A stretch of 64,000 bases of DNA from CAVUFH01 sp963740835 (GCA_963740835.1 CAVUFH010000002.1:744001-808000), one strand, 5' to 3'; positions 38,990 to 49,999 are shown, counted from the stretch's first letter. Notes: a model not told the origin generated them from the letters alone. Program-made: numbers and translations.

Positions 38990-41315
38990 TGCGCCGAGTG
39001 CTCGCACTGGCGTGCGCGCTCGTTGCCGCGGCCGGCGTGGTGCTGGCCGGCGCGCCCCCGCGCATGCGGCGACAACCACCGAGACCAAGGAACCAGTGCG
39101 GCGAGTGCTCGTCTTGTCGATACCGGGCGTCTCGTATCGCGATCTCGACCTGAGCCGGCTGCCCAACCTGCGCGGGCTCCTCGAGAGCAGCGGCCTCGCC
39201 GACCTCTCCGCGCGCGGTGTGCACCGCCGCCCGACGCTCGGCGACGGCTACATCACCGATCGGCGCAGGCACCCGCGCGCTCGGCCGGCCACTCGACGAC
39301 GGCCATTGCCTCGGCGAGCGACGAGCCGTTCGAGGACGGGTCACGCGCGTGAGGCGATGGCGCGGCGCGTCGGGCGTACCGGTCGACGTCGATCGCGCCG
39401 CGGCAGCGTCGTGTGTCTCGCCCAGCCGGCGATCACGGTGCGGAACTCCTCGTTGCATGTACGACGCGCGAGATCGGCGCGCTGGCCAAGTCGCTCGCCG
39501 GCGCCGGCGTGCACCGGGCGGTGATCGGGAACGCGGATCGGGCGCCGGTGCGCAGACGTGTCGGGCTACATCCGACCGGTCGGGCTCGCGCTCGCCGATC
39601 GCGAACGGCGTCGATCCCCGGCGGGACAGGTCGACGTCGCAATTGCTGACCCGCGATCCCGGCGCGCCGTTCGGCATCGAGGCCGACAACGACGCGTACT
39701 TCGAAGCGTTCACGCGCGAGTGGAAGGACCGCAGCGTCGTCGTCGTCGAGGCCAGCGACCTGGTCCGGTACGACGCCTACCGGTCTTCGGTTGCCGCGCG
39801 AGCGCGCGGCTCGAGCTCCAGCGGCGCCTGCTCGAGCACTTCGACGACCTCGTCGGTCGGCTCCTCGAACGCGTTGATCGAACACGCGATGCGGTCATGA
39901 TCGTCGGGCCGACGCCGTTGGGCGGGACGGCCCGGCTGACGATGGCCACGCTGCGGGCACCCGGATTCCGACCCGGCCTGATGGTGTCGGCGTACACGCG
40001 CCACGTCGGGACTGGTCTCGATCGTCGACGTCGGGCCGACGGTGCTCGACATGCATGGGCATCGACCGGCCCAGCGACATGGAAGGGCGGCCGTTCGAGT
40101 ACGGCCGCCGCGGCGGCGACTTCGACCAGCGCCTCGGCTGGTTGATCACGATCGACGAGGCCGCGCGGTTCCGTGACCGGGAGATCGCGCCCGTCACGAC
40201 GTTCTTCGGAGTCGCGATCATCGTGCTCACCGTGTTCGCCGTCGGCACGCTCGCGTTCGGCGCGGCTCCGCATTCCGCTCCGGCGCCCGATCGAAGTGGT
40301 CGCGCTGATGCTGCTGGGCTTCCTACCCGCCGCCTACCTCGCCCGGCTGTTCCCGTTCCAGGACTGGGGATGGCTCGCGTACTGGGTGTTCCTGTTCGGC
40401 GTCGCGATCGTCCTCGGGCTCGGTCGTGTGGCTGGTGACGAACCGCAACGGCATCACGACGCTCATCGCGATGCTCGCGATCGTCACCGGTGTGATCGCA
40501 GTGGACGTGTTGACGGGCGCGCACCTGCAGTTCAACTCGACCCTCGGCTACTCGCCCACGGTCGCGGGTCGCTATGCAGGCATCGGCAACCTGGCGTACG
40601 CGCAGCTCTCGGCGGGCACGTTGCTCCTCGCCGGTCTCGTCGCGGCGCGTGTCGGTGGCCGCCGAGGCGCGTGGATCGCGATCGCGGTCCTGATGCTCGC
40701 CGCGTTCGTCATCGACGGCGCACCGATCTTCGGCGCCGACGTCGGCGGCGTGTTGTCGATGGTTCCCGCGTACGCACTCACCGCAACGATGCTGCTGGGC
40801 TGGCGCTTCCGCTGGCGGCTCGTCGCGCTCTACGGCGGCGCAACGCTGGTGTTGATCGGGCTGTTCGCCGCGTTCGACGCGAGCCGGCCGGAAGACGCAA
40901 CAGACCCACCTCGGGCGGCTCGTCCACACCACGACCGACGGCGGATGGGGCGCGTTCACCACCGTCATCCACCGCAAGATCGATGCGAACTTCGCCGTGA
41001 CGTTCCACTCAACGTGGACAGTCGTGCTCCCGGTCGCGTTGCTTGGCGCCGGGTACCTCCTCTACGCCGCACCGGGCGGCTTGCGCGCGCTCGCGCAACA
41101 GCGTGCCGCCGATCCGTGCCGCGTTCGCGGGCCTGGCCGTGCTCGCGGTGTTGGGATTCGCGCTCAACGACTCCGGCATCGCGGTGCCGGGGATGATGCT
41201 CGGCGTCGTCGTGCCCGCCCTCGTGGTGCTCGCTGTGCGCAGCGAACGCGTGCTCGCCGAACCCGAACACCCGGAGATCGACGACGAGCACCTGCGCGAG
41301 CTCGTCGAGACGTGA
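38989..41315 (+). pseudogene. secreted/membrane alkaline-phosphatase-like protein with C-terminal membrane domain, multiply frameshifted
   Basis: The ATG at 38989 (overlapping the murJ stop) opens a signal peptide, ALACALVAAAGVVLAGAPP, with a cleavage site AHA after a one-base correction near 39057. Recognisable pieces then alternate between frames: RRVLVLSIPGVSYRDLDLSRLPNL, IGAGTRALG, REIGALAKSLAGAGVHRAVIGNAD, RDPGAPFGIEADNDAYFEAFTREW, RDAVMIVGPTPLGG, IDRPSDMEGRPFEYG and about eight membrane helices from 40190 to 41270, ending in EIDDEHLRELVET. At least nine frame changes are needed for one product of about 770 aa. The first part resembles a phosphodiesterase/alkaline-phosphatase fold. It is either a decayed gene or a poor-quality stretch. 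Confidence 0.6.
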
Positions 41316-41333
41316 GCAGGCCGTGAGCGCCCG

Positions 41334-42176
41334 ATGAGCATCCTGCTGGCGTTCGCGTGCGGCGTACTCGCGGTGCGCTTCTTGCTGCTCGCGGGACGCG
41401 ACATCCTCGCGTCCCCGGTGTTGCAGCGCACGAACTATCGGGATCGACCGCTGCCGACCGCGGCCGGCCTCTTCGCGGTGCTCGCGGTGCTCACGGTGGA
41501 GGCGGGCCGGTCGACCCTCGGCGCGTTCGGGATCGGCGACGAGCCCGGTGGCAACCCCGCCCGCGCGCTCGTGCTGTTCGCGTGCCTCGGGTTCGGGTTG
41601 CTCGGTTTCGTCGACGACGTTCTCGGGACCGGCGACGACCGCGGCTTCAAAGGCCATCTGCGCGCGCTGGCAACGGGCCGGGTCACGACCGGTCTGTGCA
41701 AGATCATCGGCGGTGTGGCCGTCGCGTTCGTGCTGGCGTCGCAAGACGACTTCATCACCGGGAAGCGCCTCCTGTCTGACGCGGTGCTGATCGCGCTCGC
41801 TGCCAACCTCGGCAACCTGCTCGACCGCGCGCCGGGCCGGGTCATCAAGGTCGGGCTGGTCGCGTGGGTTCCGATTGCGATCCTCGCGGGCACGGGCGCG
41901 GTCGGTGTCGCGGTCGCGCCGGCGATGGGCGCGTTCGCGGGTCTCCTCGGCGACGACCTCCGGGAGCGGCTCATGATCGGCGACACCGGCGCGAACGTCA
42001 TCGGCGCGGTGCTCGGCCTCGCCTGTGTGCTCGAGGTCGGTCGCGGCGCACGCAACGTCATTCTCGTCGTGCTCGTGGTCCTGAACGTCGCCGCCGAGTT
42101 CGTCTCGTTCAGCCGCGTCATCGAACGCGTCCCCGTGCTCCGCGCGCTCGACCACGCGGGCCGCCGCGACGAATAG
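41334..42176 (+). CDS. MraY/WecA-like polyprenyl-phosphate sugar-phosphate transferase family protein
   Basis: The 280-aa membrane protein has about nine helices and the family's Asp pair GFVDDVLGTGDDRGFKGH (near 97-114), a third block NLGNLLDRAPGRVIK and the late MIGDTGANVIGAVLGL. In MraY and WecA the third block is usually N-x-x-D-G-x-D-G; here it is NLLDRAPGR, so substrate or activity may differ. It follows murJ and the phosphatase-like gene, so it probably makes a lipid-linked intermediate for a cell-surface polymer. Some members may be inactive relatives. Confidence 0.7.
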   Translation: MSILLAFACGVLAVRFLLLAGRDILASPVLQRTNYRDRPLPTAAGLFAVLAVLTVEAGRSTLGAFGIGDEPGGNPARALVLFACLGFGLLGFVDDVLGTGDDRGFKGHLRALATGRVTTGLCKIIGGVAVAFVLASQDDFITGKRLLSDAVLIALAANLGNLLDRAPGRVIKVGLVAWVPIAILAGTGAVGVAVAPAMGAFAGLLGDDLRERLMIGDTGANVIGAVLGLACVLEVGRGARNVILVVLVVLNVAAEFVSFSRVIERVPVLRALDHAGRRDE

Positions 42177-42213
42177 TCCGCGCGCTGCGACGCCATCCCG
42201 AACGTCGTGGCGC

Positions 42214-43077
42214 TCATGGCCCGAGCGCGGCGCGCAGCTGACGGATCCAGTCGATCGCCATGACGCGGCCGTTCGGGAGATCGTCACCAGGTTCGCAGCG
42301 CCACGCGGTGACCATCGCCAGCATGAGGATCCAGCACTCGCGGACCAGCGATTGATCGGCGCCGGCATAGAGCGCGCCGACCTCGATCGGCGGCCCGTTC
42401 GCGTTGATGGTCGCATGGGCGATGTCGAACTCGACGGGCCCGCGACAGCACGTCTCGAGGTCGACGAACCGCAGCCCGCTCCGCGTCCTGAGCACATTGC
42501 CCGGGTGCGGCTCGCCGTGCAGCAGCTGCTCGGTCGCACCTCGGTCGATGATCGCCCGCCTCATCGTTCTCAACGTTGTGCCGAGCAGCTCGCGGTCGGC
42601 GCCGGCGATCTCCGAGTTGTTGGTGGGGTCATCGACGAGGCGCTGCGCCTCGTCGACTCGATCCATGAAGTGCGGCAGCCAGTCGCCGGAGAGATCCGCC
42701 TGCTGCATGCCGGCGTGCAACCGCTCCAGCGCGCTCGCGTACTCGACCGGCGCGATGTCTTGCGGCGGCACGGGTTCGTAGTAGGTCCACAGTGTGACCG
42801 CGAGGTCGTCCTGCTCGTAGACGCGCGGCTCGACCCGAGGATCGAGCGTCGCCAGCGGGGCGCCGGTCTCGGCGAGTCGCCGAGCGACCTCGATCTCGAA
42901 CTTGGCGCCGTTCTGCCGGGCGCGAGGCGCGACGCGGGCGAGTACGTCACACGGCCGAAGGTGCACCGCGAGCCGGTTCGAATTGTTCAGCACCATCGCG
43001 TCATCGACGCGCAGACCGCATGCGGCGGCCACCGCGCTGCACGCGGCCACCGCTCGAGGAAGCTCCGATGCATCCAC
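42214..43077 (-). CDS. phosphotransferase (APH/choline-kinase-like) family protein
   Basis: From the GTG at 43077 (287 aa) the protein has the APH catalytic loop LLHGEPHPGNVLRT, where the usual Asp is replaced by Glu (HGEPHPGN), and the metal-binding LRFVDLETCCRGPVEFDIAH, with Asp then Glu. An N-terminal lobe with NSNRLAVHLRPCDVLARV carries the ATP-binding strands. The GTG is preferred because TAGAGT lies 7 nt upstream, giving a leaderless mRNA; an ATG at 43179 is less likely. The substrate is unknown; related proteins phosphorylate antibiotics, sugars or choline. Confidence 0.75.
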   Translation of the reverse strand: MDASELPRAVAACSAVAAACGLRVDDAMVLNNSNRLAVHLRPCDVLARVAPRARQNGAKFEIEVARRLAETGAPLATLDPRVEPRVYEQDDLAVTLWTYYEPVPPQDIAPVEYASALERLHAGMQQADLSGDWLPHFMDRVDEAQRLVDDPTNNSEIAGADRELLGTTLRTMRRAIIDRGATEQLLHGEPHPGNVLRTRSGLRFVDLETCCRGPVEFDIAHATINANGPPIEVGALYAGADQSLVRECWILMLAMVTAWRCEPGDDLPNGRVMAIDWIRQLRAALGP

Positions 43078-43084
43078 GGCCGGC

Positions 43085-43090
43085 ACTCTA
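43085..43090 (-). promoter_or_regulatory. -10 hexamer of the APH-like gene (leaderless)
   Basis: TAGAGT on the minus strand ends 7 nt before the GTG at 43077. No Shine-Dalgarno is present, which supports the GTG as start. Confidence 0.4.
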
Positions 43091-43200
43091 GGGAGCCATC
43101 CAATCGCGAACCCGAGCAGATTGCCCGATCCCGACGTTCGGTGCAGGGCTGCGGTCGGTATCCGGTTGTATTCCTTCAAAGAACCGACCCGTCAGAACGG

Positions 43201-44607
43201 TTACGGGTTGCAGTCGGGCTTGAGCCAGAGGCTGCGGACACCGCCGAACGTCTCGGCTTCTTCGTAGCCGATGTCGCGGAGCGCGGCCTGCAAGCCGGGC
43301 AGGTCCTTGCCGTAGCGACTCGACCAGATGGCCACCGCGCACACGTCGGGTTGGCGCGCGGCGCCCACGATGGTGTCGGTGGTGATCATCCCCTCGTCGA
43401 TCCGTTGCACCGACGCGTCGTTCAGGTTGTCGGGGAGCAAGCGGCCGGCGCGGTACGCGAAACCGGGTTCGTCGGTGATGAGCTTGGCGCCCGGTGGGAG
43501 CGCGCGGATCTGTTCCATGAGCGCCGCTTCGGAGCCGCGGTAGTCGCGGGCCCAGAGCACCGTCGTGAGGTGTGCGGCCCACCACGGGATCACCAAGATG
43601 GCGGCGACGGCGGCCCAGCGCGGCGGGGGCGGACGCATCGCGACGAGGAGCGCAAGCGGCGGGATGATCGACGCGATGTGATTGCGGAACATCGCCGGTT
43701 CGAACACGAGCACCAGCGCGCCGGCGATGAGCCAGGCGAGCACCGCGACGGTGTCGGTGTCGATTTGCCGCTTGTGCGCGACGACCGCGGCCACAACGCC
43801 GAGCCCGACGGCCGCGAGCAGCGGGAGGTCACGACTGATCAGCGTGGTGACGAGCTTGTGCAGTTGTTCCGCCGGGCCGTAGAGCGACGACTGCTGGTGA
43901 TACTTCACCGACTGGTCGTAGACCGGGCCGAAGCCCCACGGCAGAGTGACGGCGAGCCCGAGGACGACCGAGGCGCCGACCGCCACCAGGAGGTCCCGGA
44001 CGCGTCGCGCGCTCCACAGCCACCACGCGACCGGCAGCGCGACCGGGAGGACGAGCACTTTGACCGTGAGCGCGGCGCCCATCGCGAACCCGGTCGCGAT
44101 CGCCCGCGCGATCGTCGGGCGATCGCGATACGTGAGCGCGAGCCACGCGGCGATGGCCGCGAACGCGACCGCGATGCCGTCGCCGGTGATCGGGCCCGTG
44201 GTCCACAACATGGTGCCGGTGGTCGCGGCCAAGCCGGCGGCGAGGCCGGCGCCCCAGCGCGACGCGCCGAGGCGACGGCCCGCGGCCCACACCGCCAGCG
44301 TCACCGCGATGCCGGCGAGCACGGGCGCGACGCGCGGGGCGTTCAGCGTGCGAAACCCGAGCAGGTCCCCGGCGTACAGGATCGGCAGGTGCAGCGGTCC
44401 TTGTGGCGAGAAGACCTCGTGGAACGGCCGCGCGCCGTGGCGCATCGCGAGAACGGTGACGCCGTACACGCCGTCGTCGAACAGCACGTGGCGCGGCGAG
44501 AAGAACATCGGCAGCCGGACCACCAGGGCCAAGAGCGCGAGCCCGGCGAGCACGAACCACGTGCGGCTCCCGGCGCGTGCGCGCGTCGGGGGAGCGGTCA
44601 CGGCCAT
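43201..44607 (-). CDS. GT-C type membrane glycosyltransferase (GT39/ArnT-like)
   Basis: A 468-aa protein from the ATG at 44607 with about ten membrane helices. The first outer loop carries the acidic motif FDDGVYGVTVLAMRHGARPFHEVFSPQGPLHLP, typical of dolichyl/polyprenyl-phosphate-sugar dependent transferases. TTGPITGDGIAVAFAAIAAW follows in the third segment. A soluble C-terminal domain (LPPGAKLITDEPGFAYRAGRLLPDN ... YGKDLPGLQAAL) is also seen in this group. It likely transfers a sugar from a lipid donor to an envelope acceptor. A TACCTT -10 lies 6 nt upstream (leaderless). Confidence 0.85.
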   Translation of the reverse strand: MAVTAPPTRARAGSRTWFVLAGLALLALVVRLPMFFSPRHVLFDDGVYGVTVLAMRHGARPFHEVFSPQGPLHLPILYAGDLLGFRTLNAPRVAPVLAGIAVTLAVWAAGRRLGASRWGAGLAAGLAATTGTMLWTTGPITGDGIAVAFAAIAAWLALTYRDRPTIARAIATGFAMGAALTVKVLVLPVALPVAWWLWSARRVRDLLVAVGASVVLGLAVTLPWGFGPVYDQSVKYHQQSSLYGPAEQLHKLVTTLISRDLPLLAAVGLGVVAAVVAHKRQIDTDTVAVLAWLIAGALVLVFEPAMFRNHIASIIPPLALLVAMRPPPPRWAAVAAILVIPWWAAHLTTVLWARDYRGSEAALMEQIRALPPGAKLITDEPGFAYRAGRLLPDNLNDASVQRIDEGMITTDTIVGAARQPDVCAVAIWSSRYGKDLPGLQAALRDIGYEEAETFGGVRSLWLKPDCNP

Positions 44608-44613
44608 CGCAAG

Positions 44614-44660
44614 AAGGTAGGCGGTGGGTTCACGAATCCCGGCGCACCCCGTGGTAGGTT
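44614..44660. promoter_or_regulatory. divergent promoters of the GT-C gene and the pyrG transcript
   Basis: On the minus strand TACCTT (44619-44614) lies 6 nt before the GT-C ATG. On the plus strand TAGGTT (44655-44660) lies 5 nt before a GTG at 44666. The plus-strand transcript would begin near that GTG and carry about 137 nt before the pyrG start. Confidence 0.4.
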
Positions 44661-44665
44661 CGTCC

Positions 44666-44802
44666 GTGCCCCTGATGCAGTCCGCCGTGGTGCATGACGC
44701 CCGCGTACTTGCCCGCCCGACTCCGGGTATCAGTCTTGGCACGATCCCAACGGCCGTTTGCTCAAGAACTGTTCGTCCAAGCACTGTTTGGAGGTCGGCC
44801 AG

Positions 44803-44824
<22 letters not shown>
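44666..44824 (+). CDS. possible leaderless upstream ORF overlapping the pyrG start
   Basis: GTG at 44666, placed 5 nt after a TAGGTT -10, opens a frame of 52 codons (VPLMQSAVVHDARVLA...) that ends at a TGA (44822-44824), 20 bases inside pyrG and in another frame. Such a frame would be translated from the 5' end of the mRNA and could tune pyrG start-codon use. The peptide has no recognisable family, and the frame may be chance in GC-rich DNA. Confidence 0.25.
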
Positions 44825-46452
<1,628 letters not shown>

Positions 46453-46468
46453 CCAGTCGAGGGTTCCC

Positions 46469-46527
46469 GTGCGGACGCAGCGGAGTCTCGGGGTGCCGTA
46501 GGCCGCGCAGACGGGAGCGAGGGAGCC
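46469..46527 (+). repeat. repeated 5' leader in front of xerD (copy 2)
   Basis: GTGCGGACGCAGCGGA (46469-46484) and CGGGAGCGAGGGAGCC (46512-46527) match the two blocks of the argB leader at 6851-6908 exactly, with a partly similar middle (GCCGTAGGCCG here). The right block provides the ribosome-binding site of xerD. Confidence 0.6.
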
Positions 46528-47496
46528 ATGGTGATGCAGAAGTTCGACGACCTGCTCACGGAGTATCACGAGTGGCTTGCGGTGGAGCGCGGGCTCGCGG
46601 CGAACTCGTTGCAGGCGTATCGCCGGGACCTCCGCCGCTACGCGGGGTACCTCGCCGCGCAGGGCATCAGCGATCCGGCCACGATCGGCGAGCACACGGT
46701 GTACGGGTACGTCGCGCATCTCGAGGCGTTGCGGGACGACGACGGCCGTTCACAGTTCGCGCCGGCGTCGATCGCCCGGTCGTTGGTGGCGGTGCGCTCG
46801 TTCCACCGGTTCTGCGCAAGGGAGGGATACCTGCCAACCGATCCGAGCGAAGAGGTCGGCGCGCCGCGCGTGCCGCAGGGGATTCCCAAGGCGCTCGACG
46901 AGGAACAGGTCACGCGGTTGCTGGGTGCCGTCGAAGGTGACACGCCGCGCGCGCAACGCGATCGGGCGCTGCTCGAGCTGCTCTACGCGACCGGCATCCG
47001 AATCAGCGAGGCCGTAGGGCTCGACCTCGAGGACCTCGACCTCGAAGACGGACTCCTGCGCGTGCTCGGCAAGGGGGACAAGGAACGGGTCGTGCCGGTC
47101 GGCCGTACTGCGAGCGCGGTGATGGTCGCGTACTTGCGCGAGGGCCGCCTCGCACTCCGCAACGCGCGGTCGCGCGGGGTCGCCGACACCGATGCGGTGT
47201 TCCTCAACGCGCGCGGGACGCGCCTCTCACGGCAAGCGTGCTGGACGATCGTGCGCGGCGCGGGCGCGCGTGTCGGCTTGCGGGACCAGTTGTCGCCGCA
47301 CGTCCTGCGTCACTCGTGCGCGACCCACATGCTCGATCACGGTGCCGATCTCCGCATCGTGCAGGAATTGCTCGGACACGCCACGATCTCGACCACCCAG
47401 GTGTATACGAAGGTCTCGCCGGAACGGCTCCGTGCCGTGTACGAGTCCGCTCACCCTCGAGCGAGGATCCCTGCGGTCACTTCGCGGACGCGCTGA
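46528..47496 (+). CDS. xerD: tyrosine recombinase XerD
   Basis: XerD with XerC resolves chromosome dimers at dif. The 322-aa protein has the N-terminal SAM-like core-binding domain (YHEWLAVERGLAANSLQAYRRDL) and the full catalytic set: Arg158 in ATGIRISEAVGL, Lys183 region GKGDKERVVP, His258/Arg261 in SPHVLRHSCATHML, His284 in LLGHATISTTQ and nucleophile Tyr293. Its place after pyrG matches Mycobacterium xerD (Rv1701), and no phage genes are near, so a housekeeping role is likely. It ends 20 bases inside the convergent acyltransferase gene. Confidence 0.93.
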   Translation: MVMQKFDDLLTEYHEWLAVERGLAANSLQAYRRDLRRYAGYLAAQGISDPATIGEHTVYGYVAHLEALRDDDGRSQFAPASIARSLVAVRSFHRFCAREGYLPTDPSEEVGAPRVPQGIPKALDEEQVTRLLGAVEGDTPRAQRDRALLELLYATGIRISEAVGLDLEDLDLEDGLLRVLGKGDKERVVPVGRTASAVMVAYLREGRLALRNARSRGVADTDAVFLNARGTRLSRQACWTIVRGAGARVGLRDQLSPHVLRHSCATHMLDHGADLRIVQELLGHATISTTQVYTKVSPERLRAVYESAHPRARIPAVTSRTR

Positions 47497-49567
47497 TGAA
47501 CCGGTCGGAGACGAGGAGCGCCTGCATCCTCGGCGCGAGTGCCGTCGCGAACTCCCGCGTGAGATGTGCCGACGCGTCGCGCCGGACGAGCAACCCGCCG
47601 ACGACGGGATCACAGATGGGCAGGTAAGGGCAGACCCACTTGTCCATATCCAGGGTCCGGACCGTGGTCCCGTTGTCCAGGTCACGGAGCCCGAGCTCGA
47701 ACGGAGTGGCGTGGTCGAACGAGACGAAGCGGCACTCGTCGAGATACTTCGCGGCCGCGATGCACGCGAGCGGGTCGAAGTCGACCGGGAGCGGCATGGG
47801 CTCGACGATCAGCGTCTTGGCGCCGATGGCGTGCAGTCGGTCGAGGGTCTGCCGGGCACCGTCGAGCACGACCTTGTTGTAACCAGGCGTGTCCGGCTTG
47901 ATGAGGGCGCCGTTCGCGGCGAGCACGAACCCGTGCTCGGTCGGGTCGTCGACCGCCCGCTCGACGAGCACGACGAGGTCCGGCTTCAACGTAGGGATCA
48001 CTCGCTCCAACCAGTCGGCGTGATGGGCCCGGCAGGCAGCTAAGCCGAGGATGGGTTCGACGATGCCCAGCCAAGGACATCGCGGGAAGGCGGCCACGGA
48101 CAAGGTGAGCGAGTCGCGTGCGGCGAGCGCGCGGAACGTCGGGATGAGCATGAGCGCATGGCTGTCGCCCATGAGGAGCACATGAGGACCGCTTCCGTGC
48201 ACAAGCGTGCAGCTCGAGACGCTCTTCCGATAGCAGTCGGGCCGCTCGCCGGTGTCCTTCCGCGCCGCTTGCCAGTCGAGGCCGGCCGGGACCGGCGCGG
48301 CGCCGGTCGGTGCGGCCGCGGCGGCCGTCGTCGAGTCCGTGCGTCGCGTGGTGTCGGGGTCGAGGACGCGCGGCACCACGATCACCGCCGTGATCACGCT
48401 CAGGGCGAGACCGGTCACGATCACGGGGCTGCGGAAGCGGTCGAGGTACAGCGATGCGCGGATCGGTTGTTCGAGGATCTGGTAGCTCACTGATGCGAGC
48501 CCGCTCGCAATCAGCGTCGCGATCGCGAAGAGGGGCAGTGGTGCAAGCGAGAACTCACGTGTCGCGACGATGATGATGGGCCAGTGCCAGAGGTAGATGC
48601 CGTAGGAGATCCGCCCGAGGTACACGATTGGCGGGATGGAGAGGCACCGGCGAACCGCGCCGCGTTCGCCCGACTCGATCGCGAGAAGCAGCGCGCAGGC
48701 CGCGATCACGACCAGCGCGCCCCGCGTGATCGGCCCAACGTCGACGAGCGATGTCCCGAGGACCACGACCGCGGCGATCGCGCAGAGCGCGAGGAGGGGC
48801 ATCCATCGCGCCACCGGCGCGCGCTGGCTGACCCGGCGGACGATGCCCGGTGACAGGGCGAGCAACGCACCGAAGAAAAGCTGGTAGGCGCGCGTGAAGG
48901 TCCCGAAATACGCCAGGTTCGGTTGCGAGCTCGCGAGGCGCAGTGCGGCGACGAGCGAAGCGAGTCCGAGCCCGGCGACGGTGACCTGGACGACCGTCCA
49001 CGAGTGCCGGCTCCGGCGCGAGAGCGAGAAAAGGCCCCAGAGCAGCAGCGGCCAGACGAAGTAGAACTGCTCTTCGATCGAGAGCGACCAGAACTGGAGG
49101 ACGGGGCTCGCATTGATGTCGGCGGCGAAGTAGTCGGTCGACTGGTGAATGAAGTACCAGTTCGACACGTACAGCAGGGCGGACTGGAACGCGTGGCGCG
49201 CGTCGAACAACTCCACAGGTGAAGCGATCGCCGCGTACGCGATCGCAGTGATGACGAGCGTCACGAGGGCCGCGGGAAGGAGCCGCCGGATCCGGCGGGC
49301 GTAGAACCGCCGGACGCGTACCGAGCCGTGCGACCGGATGTCCCGGAGCAGCAGCTCAGTCACCAGGTATCCGGAGAGGACGAAGAAGACGTCGACGCCG
49401 ATGAAACCGCCCTGGAAGCGCCGGAGCCCGGCGTGGAAAGCCACGACAAGGAAGACGGCGACCGCACGGAGCCCGTCGAGGTGGGGTCGGTACCGAGGCG
49501 TGACCGGCGGCGCCGCGGTCAGACCCGCGACCACGAGTTCGGGGGTCTCGACCACGGTCTTCGTCAT
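47477..49567 (-). CDS. OafA/YrhL-type acyltransferase 3 with C-terminal SGNH domain
   Basis: The protein (about 696 aa from the ATG at 49567) has the acyltransferase-3 start RPHLDGLRAVAVFLVVAFHAG, with the catalytic His in FHAG, then GGFIGVDVFFVLSGYLVTELL, LQFWSLSIEEQFYFVWPLLL and ten membrane helices. The C-terminal 220 residues are an SGNH hydrolase-like domain with the block-I Ser in VLLMGDSHALMLIPTF. Such fused proteins acetylate or acylate surface polysaccharides or glycolipids. TAGCTT lies 10 nt upstream. A second ATG at 49576 overlaps that -10 closely and is less likely. Confidence 0.9.
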   Translation of the reverse strand: MTKTVVETPELVVAGLTAAPPVTPRYRPHLDGLRAVAVFLVVAFHAGLRRFQGGFIGVDVFFVLSGYLVTELLLRDIRSHGSVRVRRFYARRIRRLLPAALVTLVITAIAYAAIASPVELFDARHAFQSALLYVSNWYFIHQSTDYFAADINASPVLQFWSLSIEEQFYFVWPLLLWGLFSLSRRSRHSWTVVQVTVAGLGLASLVAALRLASSQPNLAYFGTFTRAYQLFFGALLALSPGIVRRVSQRAPVARWMPLLALCAIAAVVVLGTSLVDVGPITRGALVVIAACALLLAIESGERGAVRRCLSIPPIVYLGRISYGIYLWHWPIIIVATREFSLAPLPLFAIATLIASGLASVSYQILEQPIRASLYLDRFRSPVIVTGLALSVITAVIVVPRVLDPDTTRRTDSTTAAAAAPTGAAPVPAGLDWQAARKDTGERPDCYRKSVSSCTLVHGSGPHVLLMGDSHALMLIPTFRALAARDSLTLSVAAFPRCPWLGIVEPILGLAACRAHHADWLERVIPTLKPDLVVLVERAVDDPTEHGFVLAANGALIKPDTPGYNKVVLDGARQTLDRLHAIGAKTLIVEPMPLPVDFDPLACIAAAKYLDECRFVSFDHATPFELGLRDLDNGTTVRTLDMDKWVCPYLPICDPVVGGLLVRRDASAHLTREFATALAPRMQALLVSDRFISASAK

Positions 49568-49656
49568 GGCCCGCATGAAGCTAGCCGCTCGCGAACCGCC
49601 GCCGTCGGCCCCCGAAGCAGCCCCGTCCCCCGGGCCGGAAGCCCGAAAACCAGGGG

Positions 49657-49662
49657 TACAAT
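49657..49662 (+). promoter_or_regulatory. -10 hexamer of the TraR/DksA-like gene (leaderless)
   Basis: TACAAT lies 7 nt before the ATG at 49670 with no Shine-Dalgarno between them. It is one of the clearest examples of the leaderless layout in this window. Confidence 0.55.
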
Positions 49663-49669
49663 CGCTGCC

Positions 49670-49999
49670 ATGTCCGGCACGACGCACGCCTCGTTGCGCG
49701 CCCACCTCGTGACCGAGCGCGATCGCGTCTACGACCAGCTCGTCGAGCTCGGAATCGACCGCGACTCGTTCGACGAGGGTTTCGCGGACTCCGGTCAGGT
49801 GACCGCCGAGCGGGGTGAGGTCGAAGCACTCGTCGGCACGCTCCAGGAGACCCTAACGGACATCGATGCCGCCCTCGCCAAGTTCGACGGCGGCAACTAC
49901 GGCGTGTGCGAGTCCTGTGGGGGACCCATCAGCGAGGCCCGGCTCGAAGCGATGCCGGCCGCGCGACTCTGCATCACGTGCGCGTCCAAGCGCCGCTGA
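49670..49999 (+). CDS. TraR/DksA-type C4 zinc-finger protein
   Basis: A 109-aa protein: an N-terminal helical hairpin (HLVTERDRVYDQLVELGIDRDSF ... EVEALVGTLQETLTDIDAALAKF) followed by a Cys4 zinc site, Cys80 and Cys83 in GVCESCGG and Cys101 and Cys104 in LCITCASKRR. This is the DksA/TraR layout; proteins of this family bind RNA polymerase through the secondary channel and alter promoter output. The acidic tip of the hairpin (IDRDSFDEGF) is longer and less DksA-like, so a true DksA role is only possible. The next gene starts 7 nt later. Confidence 0.85.
   Translation: MSGTTHASLRAHLVTERDRVYDQLVELGIDRDSFDEGFADSGQVTAERGEVEALVGTLQETLTDIDAALAKFDGGNYGVCESCGGPISEARLEAMPAARLCITCASKRR

Noticed and set aside
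46528..47496. XerD as an integrase of a mobile element
   Set aside because: No att repeats, tRNA target or phage genes are near, and its place after pyrG matches the chromosomal xerD of other actinobacteria.
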